A DNA stretch of 64,000 nucleotides from Phycisphaerales bacterium (GTDB lineage Bacteria > Planctomycetota > Phycisphaerae > Phycisphaerales > UBA1924), in assembly GCA_905339235.1 (NCBI GenBank), contig CAJPFG010000031.1:124001-188000 (forward strand), read 5' to 3'. The position numbers and the translations under genes are program-made. Below, piece after piece: positions 16,637 to 24,162 of the stretch; position 1 is the first letter of the stretch; every line of letters starts with the position of its first letter. The notes under the pieces were generated by a model that worked only from the letters and a program-made list of their open reading frames with translations, made no database searches and was not told where the DNA came from.

Positions 16637-17584
16637 ATGAACCTGCCCCCCGACCGCTGCAACGTCGCCACCGAAAAACGCAACCCCCGCACCATGGACC
16701 TGCACGCCCTGAGCGTCGAAGAAATTGCCCGGGTCATCAACCGCGAGGACCGCGACGTAATCCTCGCTCTCAAGCGCGCGAGCAAACGCCTGACCCGCCT
16801 GATCAGCGCCATCGAGCCGGGGTTTCTCTCCGGCGGACGCCTGATCTACGTGGGCGCGGGGACCAGCGGGCGGCTGGGTGTGCTCGACGCGAGCGAGGCC
16901 CCGCCGACGTTCTGCGTGCCGTCCGACCGGATTGTCGGGATCATCGCCGGCGGCGACGCGGCCTTGCGAAAGAGCAGCGAAGGTGCCGAGGACGACCCGC
17001 GCGGCGCGTGGACTGAACTGGACACACTCTCGCTCACCGATAGGGACGCGGTCATCGCCATCGCCGCGGGCGGAACCACTCCTTACGCGCTGGGCGCCCT
17101 GGACTTCTGCAAGCAGGAATCTCGCCCCGCCTCGCAGCGCTCGCTCACCGCCATCCTCACGTGCTCCGATCTTGCCGCAGCGGCGCCAAGCGCCGACCAC
17201 GTGATCGTGCTCAAGACCGGACCGGAGGTACTCACCGGCTCGACCCGCATGAAGGCCGGCACCGCCACGAAACTCGCCCTCAACACGATCTCCACAACCC
17301 TCATGGTGCGCTCCGGACGCGTCTACCAGAACCTCATGGTCGACGTCCGTGCGACCAACGCCAAGTTAAGGGACCGCGCGGCCAGGATTGTCGCGACGCT
17401 CACCGGATTGAGCCGTGACGAGTGCTTCACTCTGCTCGATCGCGCAGCAGGGAGCGCGAAGGCCGCAGTCCTGACGCACCGACTCGGCATCGACCCGGCC
17501 GAGGCCCAGCATCGCCTGGACGCGGCCAACGGATGGCTGGATGTGGCGCTGGGAGAGCGCGACGCGGTCATCGAGGGCGGTTGA
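16637..17584 (+). CDS. murQ: N-acetylmuramic acid 6-phosphate etherase
   Basis: 315 residues. SIS-type sugar-isomerase fold with the signature YVGAGTSGRLGVLDASEAPPT near residues 70-90, the AGGDAALRKSSEGAEDD loop with the catalytic acid, AIAAGGTTPY, and TGSTRMKAGTATKLALN. MurQ cleaves the D-lactyl ether of MurNAc-6-P, yielding GlcNAc-6-P and D-lactate. Together with the symporter, GH20 and AnmK it forms a full route from wall sugars to amino-sugar metabolism. It ends 17 bases inside the tail of the convergent pseudopilin gene. A TATTCT box lies five bases before the ATG, so an extra leaderless start is possible. Confidence 0.95.
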   Translation: MNLPPDRCNVATEKRNPRTMDLHALSVEEIARVINREDRDVILALKRASKRLTRLISAIEPGFLSGGRLIYVGAGTSGRLGVLDASEAPPTFCVPSDRIVGIIAGGDAALRKSSEGAEDDPRGAWTELDTLSLTDRDAVIAIAAGGTTPYALGALDFCKQESRPASQRSLTAILTCSDLAAAAPSADHVIVLKTGPEVLTGSTRMKAGTATKLALNTISTTLMVRSGRVYQNLMVDVRATNAKLRDRAARIVATLTGLSRDECFTLLDRAAGSAKAAVLTHRLGIDPAEAQHRLDAANGWLDVALGERDAVIEGG

Positions 17585-18356
17585 CCCAGCCCCATTCCGC
17601 CGTGGTGGAACTCCACACGGGGAACATCATGTTCCGCGCGTGAAGGCGAAGGTGGTTCGCTCGAAGATCGTTGGGCTCTTCGAGGTTGTCGCGCCCGCCC
17701 TTGGGGGAAATGAACTGCGAGACCGAACCGTCGAGATACGCGATGTTGCCCGCGCGGGTGTGTCGCCGGGAAAACTGATCCAGGTTGGCGAACGAGCCGT
17801 CATCAAAATCAATGTTGTAGTAGCGATCGTCCTCCTCTATCAGCAGGGGGATGGCCTGAAAGTAGACTCGCGGGGACGTCGCGACGGAGGGGGTTTCGGG
17901 GTAACTCACCTTCCATTCCAGGTCGATCCGGGCGCCAGCGAAACGGATGATCATCGTGTAGTCGAACCACAGGTTCGCCCGCTTGCCGGTCGGACAGATG
18001 AATGTACGGTCCGTTTGGCCCATATACGAGCGGAGCACGGACGTCTCGATGGGATGATAAAAAGATCCCGGGTTGTCAACGTACGTCTGGTTATTCCGCC
18101 CGCACCAATCGAGATTGAAGGGCGGTGGAGGATTGCCCACGGCCCGCCTGCCCTGCCAATAGGCCCCCGGAATCACCTTGTAGTCCGCCGCGTACGTGAA
18201 CATCGCAAGGCCAACCTGTCGGATGTTCGACCGACACACCACAAACCGCCCCGACTCACGAGCCTTACCGAGGCTGGGAAGCAGCAGGCCGATCAGCAGC
18301 GCGATCACCGCGATCACAACCAGCAGTTCAATCAGCGTGAATCCGCGGCGGGGCAT
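17568..18356 (-). CDS. Planctomycete-type secreted pseudopilin-like protein
   Basis: 262 residues from ATG 18356. MPRRG then [20 protein letters not shown] is a type III prepilin signal, followed by LLPSLGKARESGRFVVCRS and NIRQVGLAMFTYAADY, a signature of the many single pilin-like proteins in planctomycetes (DUF1559-like). The C-terminus has the H...DG motif in RHTRAGNIAYLDGSVSQF. The function of these proteins is not known; surface location after prepilin peptidase cleavage is likely. A TATACT box seven bases upstream of the ATG suggests a leaderless transcript. Confidence 0.85.
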   Translation of the reverse strand: MPRRGFTLIELLVVIAVIALLIGLLLPSLGKARESGRFVVCRSNIRQVGLAMFTYAADYKVIPGAYWQGRRAVGNPPPPFNLDWCGRNNQTYVDNPGSFYHPIETSVLRSYMGQTDRTFICPTGKRANLWFDYTMIIRFAGARIDLEWKVSYPETPSVATSPRVYFQAIPLLIEEDDRYYNIDFDDGSFANLDQFSRRHTRAGNIAYLDGSVSQFISPKGGRDNLEEPNDLRANHLRLHARNMMFPVWSSTTAEWGWVNRPR

Positions 18357-18534
18357 CGGACTCAGTATACCGGGGGTTTTTCCGATTGCACCGATTCCGG
18401 CCCGAGTTTCCGCGCGGACCTCTCGCATCCATCCCGAACCCGAATATCCTCTCCTCGCACTCCCCCTTCATCCTCCGACCCGCGATCTTCCGATAATCGA
18501 ACCCTCAATCCTCACCCCCCGGACGAGACCACGG

Positions 18535-19632
18535 ATGGCCCGCCTGAACGTCACCGCCAGCACCGCCACGACCATCACGGTTGACGGCCGAGAGGTCCTC
18601 GCCTTCGGCGGGTGCAACTACCTCGGCCTCGCCCACCACCCCGAGGTTGTGCAGGCCCTGGCCGAAGGGGCCCTGAACTTTGGGCTCTCCACCACCGCGT
18701 CGCGCGAGACCACCGGCAACACCGCCGTGCACGAGGACCTCGAGCGTGACTTGGCCCGCTGGATGAACCAGGACGCCGCGATCCTCCTCGCCGAGGGGTA
18801 CACCGCCAATATTGCGCTCGCGCAGGCCCTCGCCCGTGACCACGGCATCGCCCTGATCGACGCCAAGGCCCATCGCAGCCTCCGCGCCGCCGCGACCGCC
18901 GCGGGAATGCAGGTCTTCGAATACGAGCATCGCTCCCCCACTTCCGCCGCGTGGTTGTGCCGTCAGTACGGCGATCAGGGCGTGGCCATCCTGACGGACG
19001 GCGTCTTCGCGGCCGACGGCGCCCTCGCCCCGATCCCCGGCCTTCTCGACGTCCTGCCCGGCCGCCGCGCGACGCTCGTCGTTGACGATTGCCACGGCGT
19101 TGCCGTCCTGGGCGCCCGCGGCAGCGGCACTGTCGAGCACTTCGGCATCCGCGACGAGCGCATCGCCATCACCACCACCCTCGCCAAGGGCGTGGGTTGC
19201 TACGGCGGCGCCGTCATCGGACGCCGCAAACTCATCGACTCCGTCCGCGAACACGCCGATGTCTACCGCCGCTCAACGCCCGTCCCCACTCCCTTCGCCA
19301 GCGCGGCCCGCGCGGCCGTAGGAGTCATCGAGCGCCAACCCGCCCTGCTCGATGCCCTTCGCCGCAACATCGCTCAGGTTCGCGGCGGCCTGAACGCGAT
19401 CGGCATCGGCGTGCACGGTGAAGACGCCCCGATCTTCACGTTTGTTCTGGACCCACGCGAGCGGATGCCCCGCATCCACCACGCGCTGCTCACCGAGGGC
19501 CTGTACGCGCCCCTCATCGAGTACCCCGGCGGCCCGACGGACCAGTTCTTCCGGATCACCGTCACCGCCGCGCACACGCCCGAGCAGATCGACCGCCTGC
19601 TCGCGGCCTTCGCCCGTCACTGCGCTGCGTAA
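18535..19632 (+). CDS. Alpha-oxoamine synthase family PLP enzyme (KBL/BioF-like)
   Basis: 365 residues. Fold type I PLP enzyme of the 8-amino-7-oxononanoate synthase / 2-amino-3-ketobutyrate ligase / serine palmitoyltransferase group: FGGCNYLGLAHHPEV near the start, GLSTTASRETTGNTAVHEDLE, the cofactor aspartate in TLVVDDCHGVAVLGARG, and the Lys in TTLAKGVGCYGGAVIG. Such enzymes condense an amino acid with an acyl thioester with decarboxylation. No biotin or sphingolipid genes sit nearby, so the substrate is open. The ATG at 18535 begins at the family N-terminus; longer frames upstream overlap the divergent promoter. Confidence 0.8.
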   Translation: MARLNVTASTATTITVDGREVLAFGGCNYLGLAHHPEVVQALAEGALNFGLSTTASRETTGNTAVHEDLERDLARWMNQDAAILLAEGYTANIALAQALARDHGIALIDAKAHRSLRAAATAAGMQVFEYEHRSPTSAAWLCRQYGDQGVAILTDGVFAADGALAPIPGLLDVLPGRRATLVVDDCHGVAVLGARGSGTVEHFGIRDERIAITTTLAKGVGCYGGAVIGRRKLIDSVREHADVYRRSTPVPTPFASAARAAVGVIERQPALLDALRRNIAQVRGGLNAIGIGVHGEDAPIFTFVLDPRERMPRIHHALLTEGLYAPLIEYPGGPTDQFFRITVTAAHTPEQIDRLLAAFARHCAA

Positions 19633-19646
19633 CGGGCCCCGGGCCC

Positions 19647-21068
19647 TCAGATCTCAAGCGATTGCCCCGGCATCGGACAGATCGAGTCCACGCTGATCGA
19701 CTGCCGGATCAGCCCGCGCAGCGCCTCCCGTGGGCCGATTTCGCCGTGCGTGAGCGCGATCCGCTGCCCCGCGAGGCCGTCCCCCGCGTGAACCGCGCGG
19801 GCCCAATCAAGCAGTTCCGACCGGCCCGCATGCGCCGACAGCCCGCCCAACGTGTGGATCTTCGCCCTCACCGGAATCGTCTCCCCGAAAATCCGAACCT
19901 CGGGAAAACCGTCCACCAACCTGCGGCCCAGCGTTCCGTTCGCCTGGTACCCCACGATCACCACGTGGACATCTTTTCGCCACAGCCCGTGTCGGAGGTG
20001 ATGCACGATCCGCCCGCCCTCGCACATGCCCGACCCGGCGATGATCACCGCGGCCCCCTGGACTTCGTTCAGGCCCTTCGACTCTTCCGCCGTTTGCAGG
20101 CACCGCAAGTCCGGAGCGTCCAGCGGGAATCGGCCGTCGATCTTCGCCCTCGCATGGTCATCAAGCGTCGCGATGTACCGCGTGTACAACTCCGTCGCCC
20201 GGATCGCCATCGGGCTGTCCAGGTAAATGGGAAACCGCGGCACCCGCCCCGACGCCGCCAAATGCGAGAGGTAGTACACCACCAACTGCGCCCGTCCCAC
20301 CGCGAACGACGGCACCAGGATCTTTTCCTTGTCCCAGATCGTGGCGCGCACGATCTCGGAGGCCTCGGCCAGCGTGTCTTCGAGGGCCCGGTGATCTCGG
20401 TCGCCATACGTCGATTCCAGCACCACAAGGTCGGCCGCGCGTCCGTCCGACAGCACGGGCGGCACCGGGTCGTTCATGAGCGGCACGCCGCGCGGCCCCA
20501 CGTCGCCCGAGAAGAGAATGGTCCGAGGCTGCGTGCGGCCATCGGCACCTGGCTCAACCGCGGTCAGTTCGACACTCGCCGACCCCAGAATGTGCCCCGA
20601 ATCGGTGAATCGCACCGACACGCCCGGCGCAATCTCGCGGCGGGTTTCGTAGGGCAGCGCCTCGATCCGGTGCATCAGTTGATCGACTTCCCGCTCGGTG
20701 TACAACGGCCGGGGTACATCGGTTTCGCCCTTCCGCACCGCCCTGGCGGCGTCGGCCTCGTGCAGGCGCGCGGAATCTCGCAGCATGATGTCGCACAGGT
20801 CGCGCGTGGCGGGCGTCGCCAGCACCGGGCCGTGGAACGGCGTGCCCACGAGCAGCGGGAGCCGCCCCGCGTGATCCTGGTGCGCGTGCGTCAGGATCAC
20901 CGCGTCCAACGCGCCAAAGTCGATGGCGGGGAGTTGGCGATTGCGCACCCAGTCCTCTCGCCCTCCCTGGAACATCCCAAGGTCCACCAGCACCCGCGCC
21001 CTGGATGTCTCGACGAAGTAGCAGGAGCCCGTAACCTCCCCCGCGGCCCCGAAGAACGTGATTCGCAT
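19647..21068 (-). CDS. Metallo-beta-lactamase / beta-CASP family hydrolase (RNase-like)
   Basis: 473 residues from ATG 21068. The MBL motif II HAHQDH is at residues 61-66; GSGHILGSASVEL and LFSGDVGPRG match later metal motifs. The beta-CASP insert with SFAVGRAQLVVYYL and IAGSGMCEGGRIVHHL and a C-terminal RMMBL-like segment (GGLSAHAGRSELLDW) place it with CPSF73/Ysh1-like exonucleases of bacteria and archaea, probably acting on RNA. A start at the further upstream ATG would run into the terminator of the neighbouring gene. TATTGT lies five bases before the ATG. Confidence 0.85.
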   Translation of the reverse strand: MRITFFGAAGEVTGSCYFVETSRARVLVDLGMFQGGREDWVRNRQLPAIDFGALDAVILTHAHQDHAGRLPLLVGTPFHGPVLATPATRDLCDIMLRDSARLHEADAARAVRKGETDVPRPLYTEREVDQLMHRIEALPYETRREIAPGVSVRFTDSGHILGSASVELTAVEPGADGRTQPRTILFSGDVGPRGVPLMNDPVPPVLSDGRAADLVVLESTYGDRDHRALEDTLAEASEIVRATIWDKEKILVPSFAVGRAQLVVYYLSHLAASGRVPRFPIYLDSPMAIRATELYTRYIATLDDHARAKIDGRFPLDAPDLRCLQTAEESKGLNEVQGAAVIIAGSGMCEGGRIVHHLRHGLWRKDVHVVIVGYQANGTLGRRLVDGFPEVRIFGETIPVRAKIHTLGGLSAHAGRSELLDWARAVHAGDGLAGQRIALTHGEIGPREALRGLIRQSISVDSICPMPGQSLEI

Positions 21069-21094
21069 CCACCACAATACGAGCGATGCGCAAC

Positions 21095-21126
21095 AAAAAA
21101 CGCCCGCGACCATCATGGTCGCGGGC
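21095..21126 (-). terminator. Intrinsic terminator of the Cys-rich repeat gene
   Basis: Perfect 11-bp stem GCCCGCGACCA (21102-21112) / TGGTCGCGGGC (21116-21126) with a TCA loop. Read on the minus strand it is followed by GTTTTTTG. It lies 25 bases after the stop of the repeat-protein gene and just before the beta-CASP gene. Confidence 0.88.
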
Positions 21127-21150
21127 TTGTGATTCACTTCAACGCTCCGT

Positions 21151-23976
21151 TCAACGGCAGCGCTCGCCCGGGTGGTTGTAGCACTCCAGGAACGCCATCA
21201 GGTCCTGGAGGTTGGTCACGCCGTCATGATTGAAGTCGGCCTCTCCCCCGATGTAGTCGCGAAGGAACGCATCGACGTCATCCTCGTTCAGAACGCCGTC
21301 GTCGTTCCAGTCGCACGGGCAGTTCGGATCGCAAGTCTCCTTGCCGCACTCCACGCCGTCGCCGCGGTACACGCCATCCAACTCGGCGCAGCGGGCCCGG
21401 GTGAGGATCTGGCACGTGACGCCCGACGAATCCCGGACGCAGCAGGCGCCGGTCGGCTGCGGGCAGGTATCGGCCCCGCAGGCAGTTGCGTCACCGCGAT
21501 ACACGCCTTGGAGATCATGGCAGCGTGCCTCGCTGACGACCACGCACCGCACGCCGTCCGGAGTGTGAACGCAACAGGCGCCGGTCGGTGCGTTCCCGCA
21601 CGGCCGGTCGTCGCACCGAACGCCCACGCCGCGGAAGGTCCCGCCGTGGTCTTTGCAGAACATCTCGGTGGCCATGACGCACATCACGCCGGCGGGGCCC
21701 TGGATGCAGCACGCCCCGAGGTTGGTAGGAGGCTGGCAGAGCGTGTTGGTGCACGCCGTTCCCACGCCGCGGAAGTGACCCTCGCGTGCCCTGCACTCGG
21801 CCTCGGTCAGCATGATGCACTCAACCCCGCCGGAAGCGGAACGAACGCAGCACGCACCGCGAAGCGACGACTGCGGGCAGGCGTCCGGCCCGCACGCAGT
21901 CCCGTCCCCGCGGTAGACGCCGTTGCGGGCGTGGCACTGTGCCGGGGTGAGTACGACACACTCGATCGCGCCGCCGCTCGAACGAACGCAGCAGGCCCCG
22001 CGCGGCTGAGGACAGGCGTCCGGGCCGCACTGCGTCCCGTCACCCCGATAGACGCCGTTGCGGGCGTCGCACTGGGCGCGGGTCAGGATCACGCACTCGA
22101 CGGTGCCGCCGTTGGACCGGACGCAGCAGGCCCCGTGCGGGGTCGTCTGCGGGCAAGTATCGGCCCCGCACGGAACGTTGTCGCCCCGGTACGTTCCGTG
22201 ACGCGCTTCGCACTGCGCTCGGGTGAGTTGGACGCATTCCACACCGCCGCTGGCCGTGCGAACGCAGCACGCACCGTGCGGCGGGAGCGGACACGAAGCC
22301 ACGCCGCAGGCGGTGCCGTCGCCACGGTACAGGCCGTTGCGCTTCTCGCACTCGGTCCGCGTGAGGACGACACACTCAATCCCGCCGCTGGGCGTGTGGA
22401 TGCAGCACGCGCCGTGCGGCGTCTGCGGGCAGGAATCTGGGCCGCAGACCGATCCGTTACCGCGGTACACGCCGTGCTCGGCCGCGCACTGGGCTTCGGT
22501 GAGAAGATGGCAGGTCACGCCGTTGGGCGTGGTGATGCAGCAGGCCCCACGCGGGGTGGTCTGCGGGCAGGTATCAGGTCCGCATGCGGTGCCGTTCCCG
22601 CGGTACTGGCCGTTTTGGGCCGCGCACTGCGCCTGCGTCAGAATGACGCAGGTGACACCAGCCGGCGAGTTGATGCAGCAGGCCCCGCGCGGAACGCAGA
22701 TGTCGTTACCGCACACGGTCCCGTTGCCGCGATAACTGCCGCCCTGGGCAGCGCACTGCGCCTCGCTCAGGATCACGCACTGAATCACGCCCCCGCCCAT
22801 GATGCAGCACGCGCCCGTCGGCGCGGGTTGCGGGCAGGTGTCTGCGCCGCAGGCGGTGCCGTTCCCGCGATACTGCCCGTTCTGGGCTGCGCACTGGGCC
22901 TGGGTCAGGATCACGCACTGCACGCCGTTGGGCGAGTTGATGCAGCAGGCCCCGCGCGGAACGCAAATGTCGTTTCCGCACACGGTCCCGTTGCCGCGGT
23001 AACTCCCACCCTCGGCGGCACACTGGGATTGCGTGAGAATCACGCACTGAATCCCACCCGCCGCCTGGATGCAGCAGGCGCCCCGCGGTGCACAGATCTC
23101 ATTGCCGCACACGGTCCCGTTGCCGCGATAGTTCCCTCCCTGGGCCGCGCACTGCGCCTCGCTAAGGACCGCGCACGTGACTCCGGACGGGCTGGTGATG
23201 CAGCACGCGCCCGTAGGCGTGGGGGGGCAGGTATCAGGGCCACAAGCGGTGCCGTTGCCACGATACTGCCCGTTCTGGGCCGCGCACTGGGCCTGGCTCA
23301 GGATGAAGCACTGCACGCCGTTGGGCGTGTTGACACAGCACGCGCCACGAGGCACGCAGGTGTCATTTCCGCACACCGTGCCGTTCCCGCGATAACTCCC
23401 GCCCTGCGCCGCGCACTGGGCCTGGGTCAAAATGACGCACTGAACCCCGCCCGCGGCCTCAATGCAGCAGGCGCCGCGGGGCGCACAGATGTCATTCCCG
23501 CACACCGTTCCATTGCCGCGATACTGGCCGCCCTGCGCCGTGCACTGGGCCTCGGTGAGCAGGTGGCAGGTCACGCCGCTGGGTGAGGTGATGCAGCAGG
23601 CGCCCGTCGGCGGGGGCGGCATGCAGATCGTGTCGGAGCACACCGTGCCCGCGCCGCGCCATTGTCCCTGGCGCTCCGCACAGCCGGCCTCGGTGGTCAT
23701 CACGCACGTGATCGCACCGTTCGCGGTCACGCAGCATGCGCCCGTCGGTGCGCAGATGCCCGGGCTATTGCACGACGTCCCGAACCCTCTGAACACCCCG
23801 TTGAGCGCTCGGCACTGGTCCGGGTTAACCTGGTGGCAGGTCACGACCCCGTCGGGCGAAGTCACGCAGCACGCGCCGGTATTCGTCGGTTGAGCACTCG
23901 CCGGCGCCGCGACGAACGTGCACAAACACAGCGCCGCCGCCGTACACAGGAAACGGACAAGACCCCTGATCAACAT
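21151..23976 (-). CDS. Secreted protein with 19 six-cysteine GACC repeats and a dockerin-like end
   Basis: 941 residues from ATG 23976, preceded by GTGGAGGTACC. A signal peptide (VRFLCTAAALCLCTFVAAPASA) is followed by 19 tandem units of about 43-47 residues, each starting (T/R/H)GACC and holding six cysteines in the pattern GACC-x8-10-C-x8-C-x9-YRG(N/D)GT-x-CG-x3-C. That is 114 repeat cysteines, presumably disulfide bonded. The C-terminus (about the last 55 residues) has two EF-hand-like loops, DWNDDGVLNEDD and DFNHDGVTNLQD, like dockerin type I. The ligand and role are unknown. Repeats 3-5, 6-8 and 9-10 share a higher-order order, so blocks were duplicated recently. Ends at a strong terminator. 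Confidence 0.85.
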   Translation of the reverse strand: MLIRGLVRFLCTAAALCLCTFVAAPASAQPTNTGACCVTSPDGVVTCHQVNPDQCRALNGVFRGFGTSCNSPGICAPTGACCVTANGAITCVMTTEAGCAERQGQWRGAGTVCSDTICMPPPPTGACCITSPSGVTCHLLTEAQCTAQGGQYRGNGTVCGNDICAPRGACCIEAAGGVQCVILTQAQCAAQGGSYRGNGTVCGNDTCVPRGACCVNTPNGVQCFILSQAQCAAQNGQYRGNGTACGPDTCPPTPTGACCITSPSGVTCAVLSEAQCAAQGGNYRGNGTVCGNEICAPRGACCIQAAGGIQCVILTQSQCAAEGGSYRGNGTVCGNDICVPRGACCINSPNGVQCVILTQAQCAAQNGQYRGNGTACGADTCPQPAPTGACCIMGGGVIQCVILSEAQCAAQGGSYRGNGTVCGNDICVPRGACCINSPAGVTCVILTQAQCAAQNGQYRGNGTACGPDTCPQTTPRGACCITTPNGVTCHLLTEAQCAAEHGVYRGNGSVCGPDSCPQTPHGACCIHTPSGGIECVVLTRTECEKRNGLYRGDGTACGVASCPLPPHGACCVRTASGGVECVQLTRAQCEARHGTYRGDNVPCGADTCPQTTPHGACCVRSNGGTVECVILTRAQCDARNGVYRGDGTQCGPDACPQPRGACCVRSSGGAIECVVLTPAQCHARNGVYRGDGTACGPDACPQSSLRGACCVRSASGGVECIMLTEAECRAREGHFRGVGTACTNTLCQPPTNLGACCIQGPAGVMCVMATEMFCKDHGGTFRGVGVRCDDRPCGNAPTGACCVHTPDGVRCVVVSEARCHDLQGVYRGDATACGADTCPQPTGACCVRDSSGVTCQILTRARCAELDGVYRGDGVECGKETCDPNCPCDWNDDGVLNEDDVDAFLRDYIGGEADFNHDGVTNLQDLMAFLECYNHPGERCR

Positions 23977-24162
23977 GGCAGGTACCTCCACAGCCCCGGT
24001 TTAGCCCCAAGTGCTTCGGGACCATGAGCAACCCATGTCCCGACACACTCCTAATCTACAGCGGTCAACGCAAAACCGAAAGCCCATATTGCACTCCGCT
24101 CCCCGGTTCGGCGTTTTTCGAAGACGCCCCTTCGCCCGCCACCCCACGTCTGGACGCCCGGC

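Noticed and set aside
21172..23586. Long open frame of about 800 codons opposite the Cys-rich repeat gene
   Set aside because: It mirrors the repeat periodicity of the real gene, is Ala/Arg/Val-rich and has no motif; high GC leaves antisense frames open.
21300..23880. Regular repeats of about 130-140 bases considered as a CRISPR or satellite array
   Set aside because: The repeats are an open reading frame with conserved cysteine codons, signal peptide, ribosome binding site and terminator.
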